Source of the DNA: Alphaproteobacteria bacterium
GTDB taxonomy: Bacteria > Myxococcota_A > UBA796 > GCA-2862545
Reading direction: 5' to 3'
DNA length: 64,000 nucleotides
Assembly: GCA_020632875.1 (NCBI GenBank)
Contig: JACKET010000012.1
Location: forward strand, 62,001 to 126,000
Within the stretch, counting starts at the first letter, position 1, and every line of letters starts with the position of its first letter. Positions 19,943-28,520 of this stretch are shown piece by piece. Under the pieces are notes generated by a model. That model was not told the DNA's origin. It was given only the letters and a program-made list of their open reading frames with translations, and ran no database searches. The position numbers and the translations under genes are program-made.

Positions 19943-21391
19943 ATGCGCTTCGGGGCCCTCGGCCTCCTGCTCGCGGGTTGCACGCCTCAAATCCTTCCCG
20001 TCACGGAGTGCACGACGAACGTCGAGTGCCGTGATGTCATGGGCTACGGGTCGGCGTGCGACCTGGATTCCGGTCTCTGCCGCACCGTCGACATGCATCC
20101 GCGGTGCGACGCGACCTACCCAGAAGACCTGACCTTCCCGGTGAAGCGCGACGAGAACTACCTCATCGCCAGCCTGTTCGGCCGGTCCGACGCGCACATC
20201 GCGCGCTACCGCGGCGCCGAGCTCGCCGTGAAGCACGCGAACCAGAACCAGGGCGTCGACGGCCACGACTTCGGCATCATCCACTGCAACTACGACGTGG
20301 ATGCGTCGATCGACGACCTCGACTCGACGGGTGCGGTCGAAGAGATCTCGACCTGGCTTTCGGACGACGTGGGCATCCCGGCGATCATCGGACCGGCGGC
20401 CTCGTCGCTCACGGGCGCGGTCTACAACAAGGTCGCCGAAGAGTACGACACGCTCGTCGTCTCGCCGTCCGCGACGGCCACGACGCTCATCGACATCGAC
20501 GGCACCGTGTCGACCGACGCCGAGCCCGGCCTGTTCTGGCGCACCGCGCCCCCCGATGGCGGGCAGGCCATCGCCATCGTGGCCGACATGCGCAACGAGT
20601 ACGATCCGCTCGGCGAGACCGTGTTCCGCACCGGCCCCACGTCGGCGCTCGCGATCCTCTACCAGGAGGGTGCGTACGGCGAGGGCCTCGCGTTCGCGGT
20701 CGGCGACCTGCTCAATGCGGCCGGTGGCGACGCCTCGCTGTTCATCTTCTCGACCGACACGCTCGGCGCACAGGTGGCGGCCGTGGCGAACAGCGGCGAC
20801 GGCCCGTTCGACGAGGTCCTCGTCATCAGCTCCGACGCGTCCGACTACAACGGGTTCCTCGCGGCGGCCAACGCCAATGCCGCGTTCGCGACCCTCCCGA
20901 TCTTCATGAGCGACGGCGGGCGCACGTCCGACATCTTCCCGGCGGTCGGCGCGCTCGGTCCCAACATCCGCGGCTCCGTGCCGGCCCTGCCCGAGGGCAT
21001 CGTGTTCGACGGCTTCGACGCGTCCTACGCGGTCGAGTACGGCGAGAGCAGCAACCTCCACTCCTTCGTCCCGCACACCTACGACGCCGCGTCGCTCGTC
21101 ATCTACGCGCACGCCTGGGCGGTCTACAACGAAGAGGGCACCCGCGGCGTCCACCTCGCGCGCGGCTTCCGCAAGCTCTCCACCGGCCCCGACATCGCCA
21201 TCTCGGCGCCCGCGATCACCGAGGTCATCGCGCAGTTCCGCCAGGGCAACAGCATCGACATCGAAGGCACCAGCGGCCTGCTCGACTACAACCTCACGAC
21301 GGGCGAGCTGCCCTCGACCATCGAGGTCTGGTCGATCGCCGGCACCGGCACGGGCCAGACGTTCGAGCAGGAGTACATCTTCGTCGAGTAG
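19943..21391 (+). CDS. ABC-type periplasmic binding lipoprotein, orphan, copy 2
   Basis: The protein has 482 residues from the ATG at 19943; a GTG at 19937 has better spacing to GGAGG at 19926-19930 and would add two residues. The lipobox is LLAGC (Cys13). The Cys-rich linker (TECTTNVECRDVMGYG, SACDLDSGLC, PRCDATYPEDL) aligns with that of the copy at 11632-13071. The binding fold is recognisable from ELAVKHANQNQGVDG, IPAIIGPAASSLTGA, LVVSPSATATTLIDIDG, GLFWRTAPPDGGQ, AILYQEGAYGEGLAF and YDAASLVIYAHAWA. No transport genes are nearby. It is divergent from its kinase gene, unlike copy 1, and converges on the next gene with only 3 bp between stops. Confidence 0.87.
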   Translation: MRFGALGLLLAGCTPQILPVTECTTNVECRDVMGYGSACDLDSGLCRTVDMHPRCDATYPEDLTFPVKRDENYLIASLFGRSDAHIARYRGAELAVKHANQNQGVDGHDFGIIHCNYDVDASIDDLDSTGAVEEISTWLSDDVGIPAIIGPAASSLTGAVYNKVAEEYDTLVVSPSATATTLIDIDGTVSTDAEPGLFWRTAPPDGGQAIAIVADMRNEYDPLGETVFRTGPTSALAILYQEGAYGEGLAFAVGDLLNAAGGDASLFIFSTDTLGAQVAAVANSGDGPFDEVLVISSDASDYNGFLAAANANAAFATLPIFMSDGGRTSDIFPAVGALGPNIRGSVPALPEGIVFDGFDASYAVEYGESSNLHSFVPHTYDAASLVIYAHAWAVYNEEGTRGVHLARGFRKLSTGPDIAISAPAITEVIAQFRQGNSIDIEGTSGLLDYNLTTGELPSTIEVWSIAGTGTGQTFEQEYIFVE

Positions 21392-21398
21392 CGGCTAC
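21388..21398. terminator. Short hairpin spanning two converging stop codons
   Basis: GTAGC and GCTAC are separated by one base. The left arm contains the plus-strand TAG stop and the right arm the minus-strand TAG stop. The stem is only 5 bp, so it is a weak candidate for a bidirectional end. Confidence 0.3.
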
Positions 21399-22246
21399 CA
21401 GAGGGTGCCGACGAGGCCACCCTCGGGCACGGCCTCGAGCTGCTTCGCCATCGACCGCGCGTGGCTGAAGCGCTCGCCGGGGGCGACCTGCAGCGCCTTG
21501 TCGACGATGGCTTCGAGGTGGCGGCTCACGTCGGCGTTGAGCTCGCGCACCGGCGTGTAGGTGCCCGCGAGGATGTTCTGCTGCACGATGTACTCGGAGG
21601 CCCCGTCGAACGCGAGGCGGCCCGTGAGCATCTCGTACAGCACGGCGCCGAGGCTGAAGATGTCGCTGCGGGCGTCGACCCGCCGGGCGCCCTTCACCTG
21701 CTCGGGGCTCATGTACGCGGGCGTACCCATCGCCACGGCCGTGCGCGTCTTCTCCTTCATGTGGACCTTGGCGATGCCGAAGTCCATCAGGCGGATCTGC
21801 GTGCCCTGCCCCGTGACCTCTTCGAGGAAGATGTTCCCGGGCTTCACGTCGCGGTGCACGACGCCGCGGGTGTGGATGTAGGACAGCGCCGCCGTCATCT
21901 GGTGGCACAGCCGCACCGCGCGCGACGGCTCGATGCGGTGGCGGGAGAGGCGCCGCTCGAGGGTCTCGCCCTCGAGGTAGTCCATGATCAGCCCCGCGAT
22001 GCCGGGCTCGCTGACGATGTCGGTCACGCGCACCAGGAACGGGTGGCGGAACCGGGCCTGCAGCTTCGCCTCTTCGAGGAAGCGATCGAGGAACTGCGTC
22101 TCGCGGAGCAGGTGGGGGAGCAGGACCTTCAGCGCGTGCGTGGACTCGAGGACCACGTGCCGGACGCGGTAGACCATGGCCATCCCGCCGATTCCGAGCT
22201 CCTGCTCGACAACGTAGTTTCCGACTGTTTGACCGACTTCGAGCAC
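21395..22246 (-). CDS. Cytosolic Ser/Thr protein kinase (single domain)
   Basis: The protein has 283 residues, a bare kinase domain with no membrane helix or accessory domain. Motifs are GIGGMAMVYRVRH (the Gly loop lacks the usual third Gly), Lys in HALKVLLPH, HRDVKPGNIFL, MDFGIAK and GTPAYMSPE, so it should be active. It starts 6 bases after the LysM lipoprotein stop and is the last gene of a three-gene operon with a multi-pass membrane protein. A role in regulating envelope or motility functions is suggested by context only. Confidence 0.92.
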   Translation of the reverse strand: MLEVGQTVGNYVVEQELGIGGMAMVYRVRHVVLESTHALKVLLPHLLRETQFLDRFLEEAKLQARFRHPFLVRVTDIVSEPGIAGLIMDYLEGETLERRLSRHRIEPSRAVRLCHQMTAALSYIHTRGVVHRDVKPGNIFLEEVTGQGTQIRLMDFGIAKVHMKEKTRTAVAMGTPAYMSPEQVKGARRVDARSDIFSLGAVLYEMLTGRLAFDGASEYIVQQNILAGTYTPVRELNADVSRHLEAIVDKALQVAPGERFSHARSMAKQLEAVPEGGLVGTLW

Positions 22247-22252
22247 CGGGCC

Positions 22253-23287
22253 TCAGAAGTTGTAGTTGATGGGGTACTGGAACGACTGGCCGTCGGGGAT
22301 ATCGTGTGCCGGGAAGGAAGTATAGGACAGCACCTTCTCGATGCAGGCGGTGATCGGGGAGGGCACCCCGCCGCTGCTGATCGTGTAGGCGTTCTTCACG
22401 CGGCCGTCGCAGCCGACCTTGAGCTCGACGATCACCGTGAACTTGCCCTTGGTGCCGGACGGCATGCAGCGGCGCGTCGTGCCGAGGGTGCGTGAGAGGC
22501 TGGACTTGATCTCGGCGCTCGACAGGCCGTCGCCGCCGTACATCCCGTCTTCGCCGACGGCCTTCGCGGTCTGTGCCTTGCAGCGCTTGGCGGCGGGCAT
22601 CGTGAGGCGCGGCGTCGACACGGGCGTGCTCGGGAACTGCGGCCCGTTCGTGATCTTGGTGACGCGCCGATCCATGTCGCCCGACCGCTCGGCGGTCGCA
22701 TTGCGCATGTCGCCCGTGGTGCGTGAGGTCTCGATGCCCCCGGCGCGCCGGTTCTCGAGGCCCGCGACGGCGTCGGCCAGCCCATCGTCGAGCTCGCCGT
22801 CGACCTGGGACCCGAAGATGCCGCTGCCCGTGACGCTGCGCGGGCGCTCGTCGTCGTCGGGATCGTCGGCGCCGGCGGGCAGGTCACGCGACTTCGGCGC
22901 GACGCGGCTGCGCGACGTGCGGCTGCCCCCCGACGTGCGGGAGTCGCCGAGGCGCCGGCGCCGGTTCGCCCCGTCGTCGGTCGCCGCGAACATCGTGGCG
23001 TCGGGCAGCTCTTCGTCGGGCACCTCCCACACGAGGAGATCCTGACCCGGCTCGATCACCTCGCTGTCGAGGCCGTTCCATGCGACGAGGTCGTCGGCGC
23101 TGACGCCGTAGCGCTCGGCGATCGCCGAGAGGCTGTCGCCCTTCTCGACCGTGTAGTGCGTGGGCTCGCGGAAATGGATGACCTCGCGCGCGCGTTCGGC
23201 CGTGGGGTCGGAACAACCGAACCCAGCCACCAGCACCAGCACGGGCCCCCACCGAGCCAATCCGTCCGCGCTCCCCACAATCCCCAC
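22253..23287 (-). CDS. LysM-domain protein with AgmX/PglI-like C-terminal domain
   Basis: The protein has 344 residues from a GTG at 23287. The N-terminus is hydrophobic and ends FGCSDPT, so it is either a lipoprotein with a non-standard lipobox or a secreted protein. A LysM domain at about 44-87 (HYTVEKGDSLSAIAERYGVSADDL, listed here only as the segment's first and last residues HYTV...DDL) binds peptidoglycan glycan strands. A charged, low-complexity middle follows. The C-terminal 95 residues (KGKFTVIVELKVGCDGRVK, ACIEKVLSYTSFPA) resemble the TonB-like AgmX/PglI domain of myxobacterial gliding proteins. Encoded between a membrane protein and a kinase, 4 bp and 6 bp from its neighbours. Confidence 0.78.
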   Translation of the reverse strand: MGIVGSADGLARWGPVLVLVAGFGCSDPTAERAREVIHFREPTHYTVEKGDSLSAIAERYGVSADDLVAWNGLDSEVIEPGQDLLVWEVPDEELPDATMFAATDDGANRRRRLGDSRTSGGSRTSRSRVAPKSRDLPAGADDPDDDERPRSVTGSGIFGSQVDGELDDGLADAVAGLENRRAGGIETSRTTGDMRNATAERSGDMDRRVTKITNGPQFPSTPVSTPRLTMPAAKRCKAQTAKAVGEDGMYGGDGLSSAEIKSSLSRTLGTTRRCMPSGTKGKFTVIVELKVGCDGRVKNAYTISSGGVPSPITACIEKVLSYTSFPAHDIPDGQSFQYPINYNF

Positions 23288-23291
23288 CAGT

Positions 23292-25013
23292 CTATCCCGG
23301 TCCGGGGGTTCTCCGGCGGGAACCCTCGGCGGGGGCGGGGGAGTCCACCGGATGGAGCGTCCACTGGCCGCGATCGTCGGGGAACGCGACGTACACGGGC
23401 CGCGACGGCATGTGGAGCGACCGGAGGATCACGCGGTGGTTCTCGATGTTCTTCGCGCGCTGCACGCCCGGCGGGATGGCGGCCTGGCTCCCGAGCACCA
23501 GGGCCTCGCCGTCGAGGCGCGCCAGCCCCTTCTGCGGCAGGCCGTTCGCCAGGGTCGTGAAGTAGAGCTGGCGCTTCTTGTAGAGCTTGTCGAGCCACTG
23601 CTGGGCGTTGCGGTTGCTGCCCTTGTTCAGCGGCAGCACCGTGTAGATCTGCGCCGGGCCGTCGATCCGCTTCACCTCGTGCTCGAGGGCGTAGAGCGCG
23701 GCATTCCCGTCGAACCGGCCCTGGATCGGGCCGACCGTCATGCCCCGGAACATCGGCGAGTGCCACAGGAGCCCGACCACGAGGGCGATCTGCGGCACCA
23801 TGCGCGCGGCGAGCTCGATCGGCCGGGCCCGGAAGCGATCCCAGGTGTCGAACGCGACGTAGCCCACGATGAGCGCGAGGGGCGCGACCATCGCGAAGCC
23901 CTGGCGCCAGAACCACGTGCGCGAGAGCCCGAACAGCGCGGCGTAGCCGAAGAACCAGATGGCGAGCAGCAGCGGCATCCGCCGCGCGCGGTCGCGCAGG
24001 CTCAGCGCGGGCTCGACGAGCAGGGCCCAGAAGTAGAACGACGTGACCAGGAACACGGCCACGGGCCACTCGGTCAGCGTGTCGTCGCCCTTGAACGACA
24101 CCGGGAACCACAGGTAGTCGTACGCGGCGCCCACGATGTCGGGGAAGTTGAAGTCGTAGACCTCGCGCAGGGTCTTCTTCCCGGCGCGGGTGAAGGCGAA
24201 GTAGTGCTTGTGGTAGCCGCCGGTCCAGCCGAGCACGGCGAAGCGCAGCGCGATCGCCGGGAGGGCCGGCGCCCACGGGATGATCGAGCGCCGGATCGCG
24301 TCGACGAGGCTGCCCCGCGTGTGCCACGCCAGCAGCGGCAGCATGGGCAGCAGCACGTAGGCCGCCTCGTTGCTGAACAGCGCCAGCGCGAGCATCCCCG
24401 ACGCCAGCCACGACTTCCCGGAGATCGGGGCGTCGCTCTTCAGGCTGTCCATCCACGCGACGAGGCCGAACAGGCCGAACATCGTGGCGAGCAGGTACGA
24501 GCGCCGGGCGAGGTACGGCAGGGCCTCTTCGACGGCGGGGTGGCCGAGGTAGAGCAGGACCGGGAGCAGCACCCACGCCGTGCGGCGCGCGAAGAGGCGG
24601 CTCGCGAGCATCGCCACCGCGACCGCCGTGAGGCCATGCAGGGCGAAGTCCGCGATGCGGTAGCCCTCGGGGTGGTAGCCCGTGATCGCGTTGTTCAGCA
24701 CGAAGCTGCCCGCCGCGACGGGCCGGTAGCCCACGAAGTGGTTCGTGCGGAACACCCACCGCGGCCAGGCGGGGTTGTCGAGCGCGCCCTGCGTCACCCA
24801 CTTGATGGCGTCGACCTTCCACGCGAAGTGGTGGACGATCACGCGGAACGGCCAGAGGCCCCACGCGATGACGACGAGCACCGCGGCCCACGTGAGGGGC
24901 GAGAGGCCCTGCGCGGGCGCCTCCTGTGCGGGGACGGGGTCGGGCGTCGGGTCGGTGGGCGTCACGTCGGGCGGACTATCGCGGAAACGCGCCGGGCGGG
25001 ATCCTGCAAGCAC
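23292..25013 (-). CDS. Multi-pass membrane protein, GT-C glycosyltransferase-like
   Basis: The protein has 573 residues with about ten hydrophobic helices (for example LTWAAVLVVIAWGLWPF, VAVFLVTSFYFWALLV) and a soluble C-terminal region. The periplasmic loop with NHFVGYRPVAAGSF and a YHPEGYRIADFALHG segment resembles the membrane part of GT-C/TMTC-like proteins, but I see no decisive catalytic motif. The start is uncertain: GTG at 25013 or GTG at 24968, neither with a good ribosome binding site. It is the first gene of an operon with LysM and kinase genes, and is divergent from the DedA-like gene (41 bp between starts). Confidence 0.7.
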   Translation of the reverse strand: MLAGSRPARFRDSPPDVTPTDPTPDPVPAQEAPAQGLSPLTWAAVLVVIAWGLWPFRVIVHHFAWKVDAIKWVTQGALDNPAWPRWVFRTNHFVGYRPVAAGSFVLNNAITGYHPEGYRIADFALHGLTAVAVAMLASRLFARRTAWVLLPVLLYLGHPAVEEALPYLARRSYLLATMFGLFGLVAWMDSLKSDAPISGKSWLASGMLALALFSNEAAYVLLPMLPLLAWHTRGSLVDAIRRSIIPWAPALPAIALRFAVLGWTGGYHKHYFAFTRAGKKTLREVYDFNFPDIVGAAYDYLWFPVSFKGDDTLTEWPVAVFLVTSFYFWALLVEPALSLRDRARRMPLLLAIWFFGYAALFGLSRTWFWRQGFAMVAPLALIVGYVAFDTWDRFRARPIELAARMVPQIALVVGLLWHSPMFRGMTVGPIQGRFDGNAALYALEHEVKRIDGPAQIYTVLPLNKGSNRNAQQWLDKLYKKRQLYFTTLANGLPQKGLARLDGEALVLGSQAAIPPGVQRAKNIENHRVILRSLHMPSRPVYVAFPDDRGQWTLHPVDSPAPAEGSRRRTPGPG

Positions 25014-25054
25014 CGGTAATCGATGTCGGCGCTGGGGCCGGTCACTCTGGGACC

Positions 25055-25630
25055 ATGAGAACGCTCGTCCTGTTGTTCGTCGCCTGCGCGCTGTCGGGGA
25101 TCGCCATCCCGATGCCCGAAGACCTTCCGCTGCTGGCCGCCGGCGCCACGCTCACCGAGCCAGGCGCGCTGCTCGGCCTCGCGGTGGCCGGGGGGCTCGG
25201 CGTGCTCTGCCGCGACGCGGTCTTCTTCCTGGTCGGGCGCTTCGCCGGCGAGCGCGCCCTGCGCTGGCGCTGGGTCGTATGGATGCTGGGCGAGGGCCGG
25301 CTGGCGCGGGCGCGGGACCTCGTCGAGCGCAGGGGAGGCCGCGCCGTGCTGATCGCGAGGTTCCTCGTGGGGTTCCGCTCGGCGGCGTTCCTCGTCGCCG
25401 GCGCCATGGGCGTGCGTCCGCGGGACTTCGTGGTGTGGGACCTCGTCGGCATCACGGCGAGCGTGCCGCTGCTGCTCGGGCTCGGCGCGGTGGTCGGTGC
25501 GCCGGTCACGAGCGCCATCGGCTGGCTGCTCGAGCACCGCCTGCTCGTCGTCGCGATGGCTGCGCTGGTCGGCCTCGCATGGGCGACGAGCGCGCAGGCT
25601 TCGGCACACGAGGCCGAGAACCCGGCCTGA
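25055..25630 (+). CDS. DedA/VTT-family small membrane protein
   Basis: The protein has 191 residues from the ATG at 25055. Hydrophobic segments are near 1-20, 40-60, 130-155 and 165-185. The stretch IARFLVGFRSAAFLVAGAMGVRPRDFV, here cited by its core RFLVGFR and AGAMG, matches the conserved Arg-Phe...Gly-x-Arg signature of DedA/VTT proteins. Members of this family act in phospholipid scrambling and membrane homeostasis in the inner membrane. The N-terminal region (PMPEDLPLLAAGA) fits the re-entrant acidic segment. It probably shares an mRNA with the downstream DUF4336 gene (26 bp gap). Confidence 0.78.
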   Translation: MRTLVLLFVACALSGIAIPMPEDLPLLAAGATLTEPGALLGLAVAGGLGVLCRDAVFFLVGRFAGERALRWRWVVWMLGEGRLARARDLVERRGGRAVLIARFLVGFRSAAFLVAGAMGVRPRDFVVWDLVGITASVPLLLGLGAVVGAPVTSAIGWLLEHRLLVVAMAALVGLAWATSAQASAHEAENPA

Positions 25631-25656
25631 CGCTCCTGGAACGGCTATGGGGCGGC

Positions 25657-26313
25657 ATGCGCGCAATCGCACCCGGTGTCCACGTCATCGAAGCTCCCCA
25701 GCGCTTCCTCGGCCTCGAGATGGGCGCGCGCACCACGGTGCTGTCGCTCGAAGGGGGCGTGCTGGTGCACTCCCCGGTGGCGGTGCCTCCCGAGACGGTC
25801 GCCCCGGCGGGGGATCTGCGCTGGGTCGTGTGCCCGAACCTGCTGCACCACCTCCACGCGGGGCCGTGGATCGAAGCCGGCGCCGAGGGCTGGGCCGCGC
25901 CGGGCCTGGCGGCGAAGCGCGCCGATCTCGCGTTCGCGGGCGAGCTCGAGGGCACCGAGCATCCGTTCGGCGACGAGGTCGCCATCCTGCCGCTGCGGTG
26001 CTTCCCGTTCGCGAACGAGGTGGCGGTGCTGCACCGGCCCAGCCGCACGCTCGTGCTGACCGACCTCGTGTTCAACCTGTCCGACCGGGTGCCGTGGATC
26101 ACGCGCGCCGCGATGGCCTGCGCGTGTGGCTACCCGGGCTGCCGCTCGACGCTGCTCGAGCGGGCCCTGATGAACCGGGCGCTGGCGCGCGAGGAGATCG
26201 GCACGCTGCTCGGGTGGGACTTCGACCGGCTCGTGATGTGCCACGGCGAGATCGTCGAGACCGGCGGGCGCGAGGCGCTCGCGGGGGCCTATGCGTGGCT
26301 GGGCGTCGGCTGA
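25657..26313 (+). CDS. DUF4336 protein
   Basis: The protein has 218 residues with no signal or membrane segment. The stretch RWVVCPNLLHHLHAGPW, followed by AKRADLAFAGEL and TLVLTDLVFNLS, is typical of DUF4336, a family distantly related to the metallo-beta-lactamase fold. The usual HxHxDH zinc signature is absent; LLHHLHAG may be its remnant. A CACGYPGC cluster near residue 150 could bind metal. The function is unknown. It follows the DedA-like gene closely. Confidence 0.75.
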   Translation: MRAIAPGVHVIEAPQRFLGLEMGARTTVLSLEGGVLVHSPVAVPPETVAPAGDLRWVVCPNLLHHLHAGPWIEAGAEGWAAPGLAAKRADLAFAGELEGTEHPFGDEVAILPLRCFPFANEVAVLHRPSRTLVLTDLVFNLSDRVPWITRAAMACACGYPGCRSTLLERALMNRALAREEIGTLLGWDFDRLVMCHGEIVETGGREALAGAYAWLGVG

Positions 26314-26405
26314 CACGAGCGCGTGTTCACACGGGTTCGCGTATGGGCACTGGTGACCGACGAGCCCTCCGTGTACTGTCACGAGTCCCTGTCGCTGGAG
26401 CCAGG

Positions 26406-28430
26406 ATGTCGCTTCGAACCCCGTTCGCCCTCGTCGGGCTCCTCCTGTCCGGTTGTGGACCCGGGGCCGACCCCGACACCGGTCCGCCCCTCGTCGTCGG
26501 AGCCGAGCGCCCGCCGGTCGACGGCTGGCAGCACCCGACGGGGTCCACGCCGCTCACGTCAGACGCGACGGGATTCCTCTACAACGTCAACCTCGACTCG
26601 GGCTCGCTCACACGCATCGACCCGTTCGCAGGCACCGCAGTCGAGGTCGACGTCGGTGTCGAGCCCTCGCGGGTCGCCCTCGGCGGCGATGCCCTCTACG
26701 TGACGCTCCGGGGCGAGCGCAGCGTCGTCCGCGTCGACATCGCCCGGTTCGACGATGGCCCCGTGTCGCGGGTCGAGCTGGGCGCCGAGCCGCTCGGCGT
26801 GGTGGCCTCGCCCGACGGCTCGCGGGTCTACGTGGCGCTCGCGATCGAGGCCGCGATCGTGGAGCTCGACGGCGATCTCCGCGAGCTGCGGCGCTTCCCG
26901 ATGCCCGGCGAGCCGCGCTATCTCGCGCTCCACCCTGGCGGGGAGGCCCTGTTCGTCGGGTCTGCCCGTGTCGACGCGCCCCTCGCACGCATCGATATCG
27001 CGAGCGGGGCGGTGCAGACCGTGCCGCTGCCCGAGACCGAGCGGCATCCCATGGTCGAGCCCGACGCCGAGCCCGCGGAACCGATTCCGCTCGACAGCCG
27101 GATCACCGGCGATCCGTGGGTCACGCCCGACGGCTCGACCCTCCTCGTCCCCGTGCTCTACCTCGACACGGTCACGCCGATCATGGCGTTGTCCTCGGTG
27201 TCCGAGATCCCCAACGACCCGCCCGATCCCGAGATTCCGGCCGAGCCGAATCCCGGAGGGTACGGCGGGACCTCCTTCGAGAACGGCCCGATCGAGGTCG
27301 TCGATCGGGTCACGCCGGCCGTCGTGTCGATCCCCCTCGATGTCGCCGGGGCGGTGGCCGGTGAGGGTGAGGCGCTGCTGGCGGTCGCCGCCGTCGACGC
27401 TGTGACACCAGGCCTCGCCGGCTCCTACATCTCGAGCGTTTCGACCTCGCCGGACGGCCAGCTGGTCGTCGCGACGATGGAGGCGTCCAGAGCGACGGTC
27501 CTCCTCGATCGCAGCCACGTGCGGAGTCGCGTGCTCGTGAGCAACCGGGTCGCGTTCCTCGACTTCCACCCGTCCGAGGAGCTCGAGGCCATGGGCTTCT
27601 CCACGCCTGCCACGGTCGCGACGACGGCGGGCGAAGGGCCCAATGGCGCGGTGTTCGTGGGGGAGGACGAGCTGTACGTCCACAATGCCTTCTCGGGTAC
27701 GGTGACGCGCCTGGATCTCGGTGTCGGGCGCTCCGCGCTCTCCGAGGGCGAGCCCTCGAACGTGTCGGTCCCCACGATCGGGGGGTGGCCGGCCACGAAT
27801 CCCGTGCTCGGATCGTACGTGAGCCAGGGGCGAAGCCGCTTCTATTCCGCACGCACGTTCGAGATGGGCAACACGGGCGTCTCCTGCTCGACCTGCCACT
27901 TCGAGGGGCGCAACGACGGCGTGACGTGGACGTTCGACGACGGCCCTCGGCAGACGCCGTCGCTCGCGGGCCGGGTGAGCGAGACCGCGCCCGTGACATG
28001 GCGCTCGGGCGTTCCGAGCGTCGCGGACGAGGCGCGGATCACGATTCAGGGGCGGTTCTTCGCCCCGGAGCCGCCGTTCGCCACCATCGATTCCATTGCC
28101 GCGTTCGTGGACACCACCCGCCTTCCCGACACGCCCGACCTCGACCCCGCTGCGGTGGCCCGCGGCGCCGTGCTGTTCGATGCTTCGGGGTGCTCCGTGT
28201 GCCACAGCGGCGACCGTCACACCGACCGCACGACCCACGAGATCCGCGGGGTCGAGCTCGACACGCCCAGCCTCAGCGGAATCGTCGGCAGCGCACCCTA
28301 CCTCCACGACGGGTCGGCACAGACGCTCCGCGATGTGCTCGAGCTCGGCCGCGACGGCTCCATGGGGTTCACCGCCGGTCTGTCGGAATCTCAGATGCAG
28401 GACCTGGTGGCCTACCTGAAGTCGCTCTAG
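26406..28430 (+). CDS. Di-haem beta-propeller lipoprotein (YVTN/MauG-like cytochrome c)
   Basis: The protein has 674 residues from the ATG at 26406, with GGAG just upstream. The lipobox is LLSGC (Cys17). Residues 50-450 form a YVTN-like beta-propeller (ALYVTLRGERSVVRVDI, PDGSRVYVAL, GELVVATMEASRA-like blades). Two c-type haem motifs follow: CSTCH near residue 494 and CSVCH near 596. The second lies in a cytochrome-c-peroxidase/MauG-like end (GAVLFDASGC, PSLSGIVGSAPYLHDGSAQTLRDVLEL, LSESQMQDLVAYLKSL). It is an outer-membrane or periplasmic electron carrier or peroxidase-like oxidase; the substrate is unknown. It needs cytochrome c maturation genes, which are not in this window. Confidence 0.88.
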   Translation: MSLRTPFALVGLLLSGCGPGADPDTGPPLVVGAERPPVDGWQHPTGSTPLTSDATGFLYNVNLDSGSLTRIDPFAGTAVEVDVGVEPSRVALGGDALYVTLRGERSVVRVDIARFDDGPVSRVELGAEPLGVVASPDGSRVYVALAIEAAIVELDGDLRELRRFPMPGEPRYLALHPGGEALFVGSARVDAPLARIDIASGAVQTVPLPETERHPMVEPDAEPAEPIPLDSRITGDPWVTPDGSTLLVPVLYLDTVTPIMALSSVSEIPNDPPDPEIPAEPNPGGYGGTSFENGPIEVVDRVTPAVVSIPLDVAGAVAGEGEALLAVAAVDAVTPGLAGSYISSVSTSPDGQLVVATMEASRATVLLDRSHVRSRVLVSNRVAFLDFHPSEELEAMGFSTPATVATTAGEGPNGAVFVGEDELYVHNAFSGTVTRLDLGVGRSALSEGEPSNVSVPTIGGWPATNPVLGSYVSQGRSRFYSARTFEMGNTGVSCSTCHFEGRNDGVTWTFDDGPRQTPSLAGRVSETAPVTWRSGVPSVADEARITIQGRFFAPEPPFATIDSIAAFVDTTRLPDTPDLDPAAVARGAVLFDASGCSVCHSGDRHTDRTTHEIRGVELDTPSLSGIVGSAPYLHDGSAQTLRDVLELGRDGSMGFTAGLSESQMQDLVAYLKSL

Positions 28431-28460
28431 AACCGGGTTCCGACGACCCGAATCGGGAAC

Positions 28461-28485
28461 GCGCACGCGCACGCGCACGCGCACG
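28461..28485. repeat. GCGCAC hexamer array between converging genes
   Basis: Four tandem GCGCAC units occupy the 90-bp gap between the cytochrome and kinase stop codons. They are followed by a GCG/CGC-rich stretch (28495-28515) that could pair with them. Confidence 0.85.
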
Positions 28486-28520
28486 GGAGGAGCGTCGAGC
28501 GCGCGACGCGCGACGTCTGG

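Noticed and set aside
24745..25650. Upstream extension of the DUF4336 gene through the DedA-like gene
   Set aside because: The extension runs across the membrane-protein start and the DedA gene in another frame with shadow composition. The ATG at 25657 begins a family-like N-terminus.
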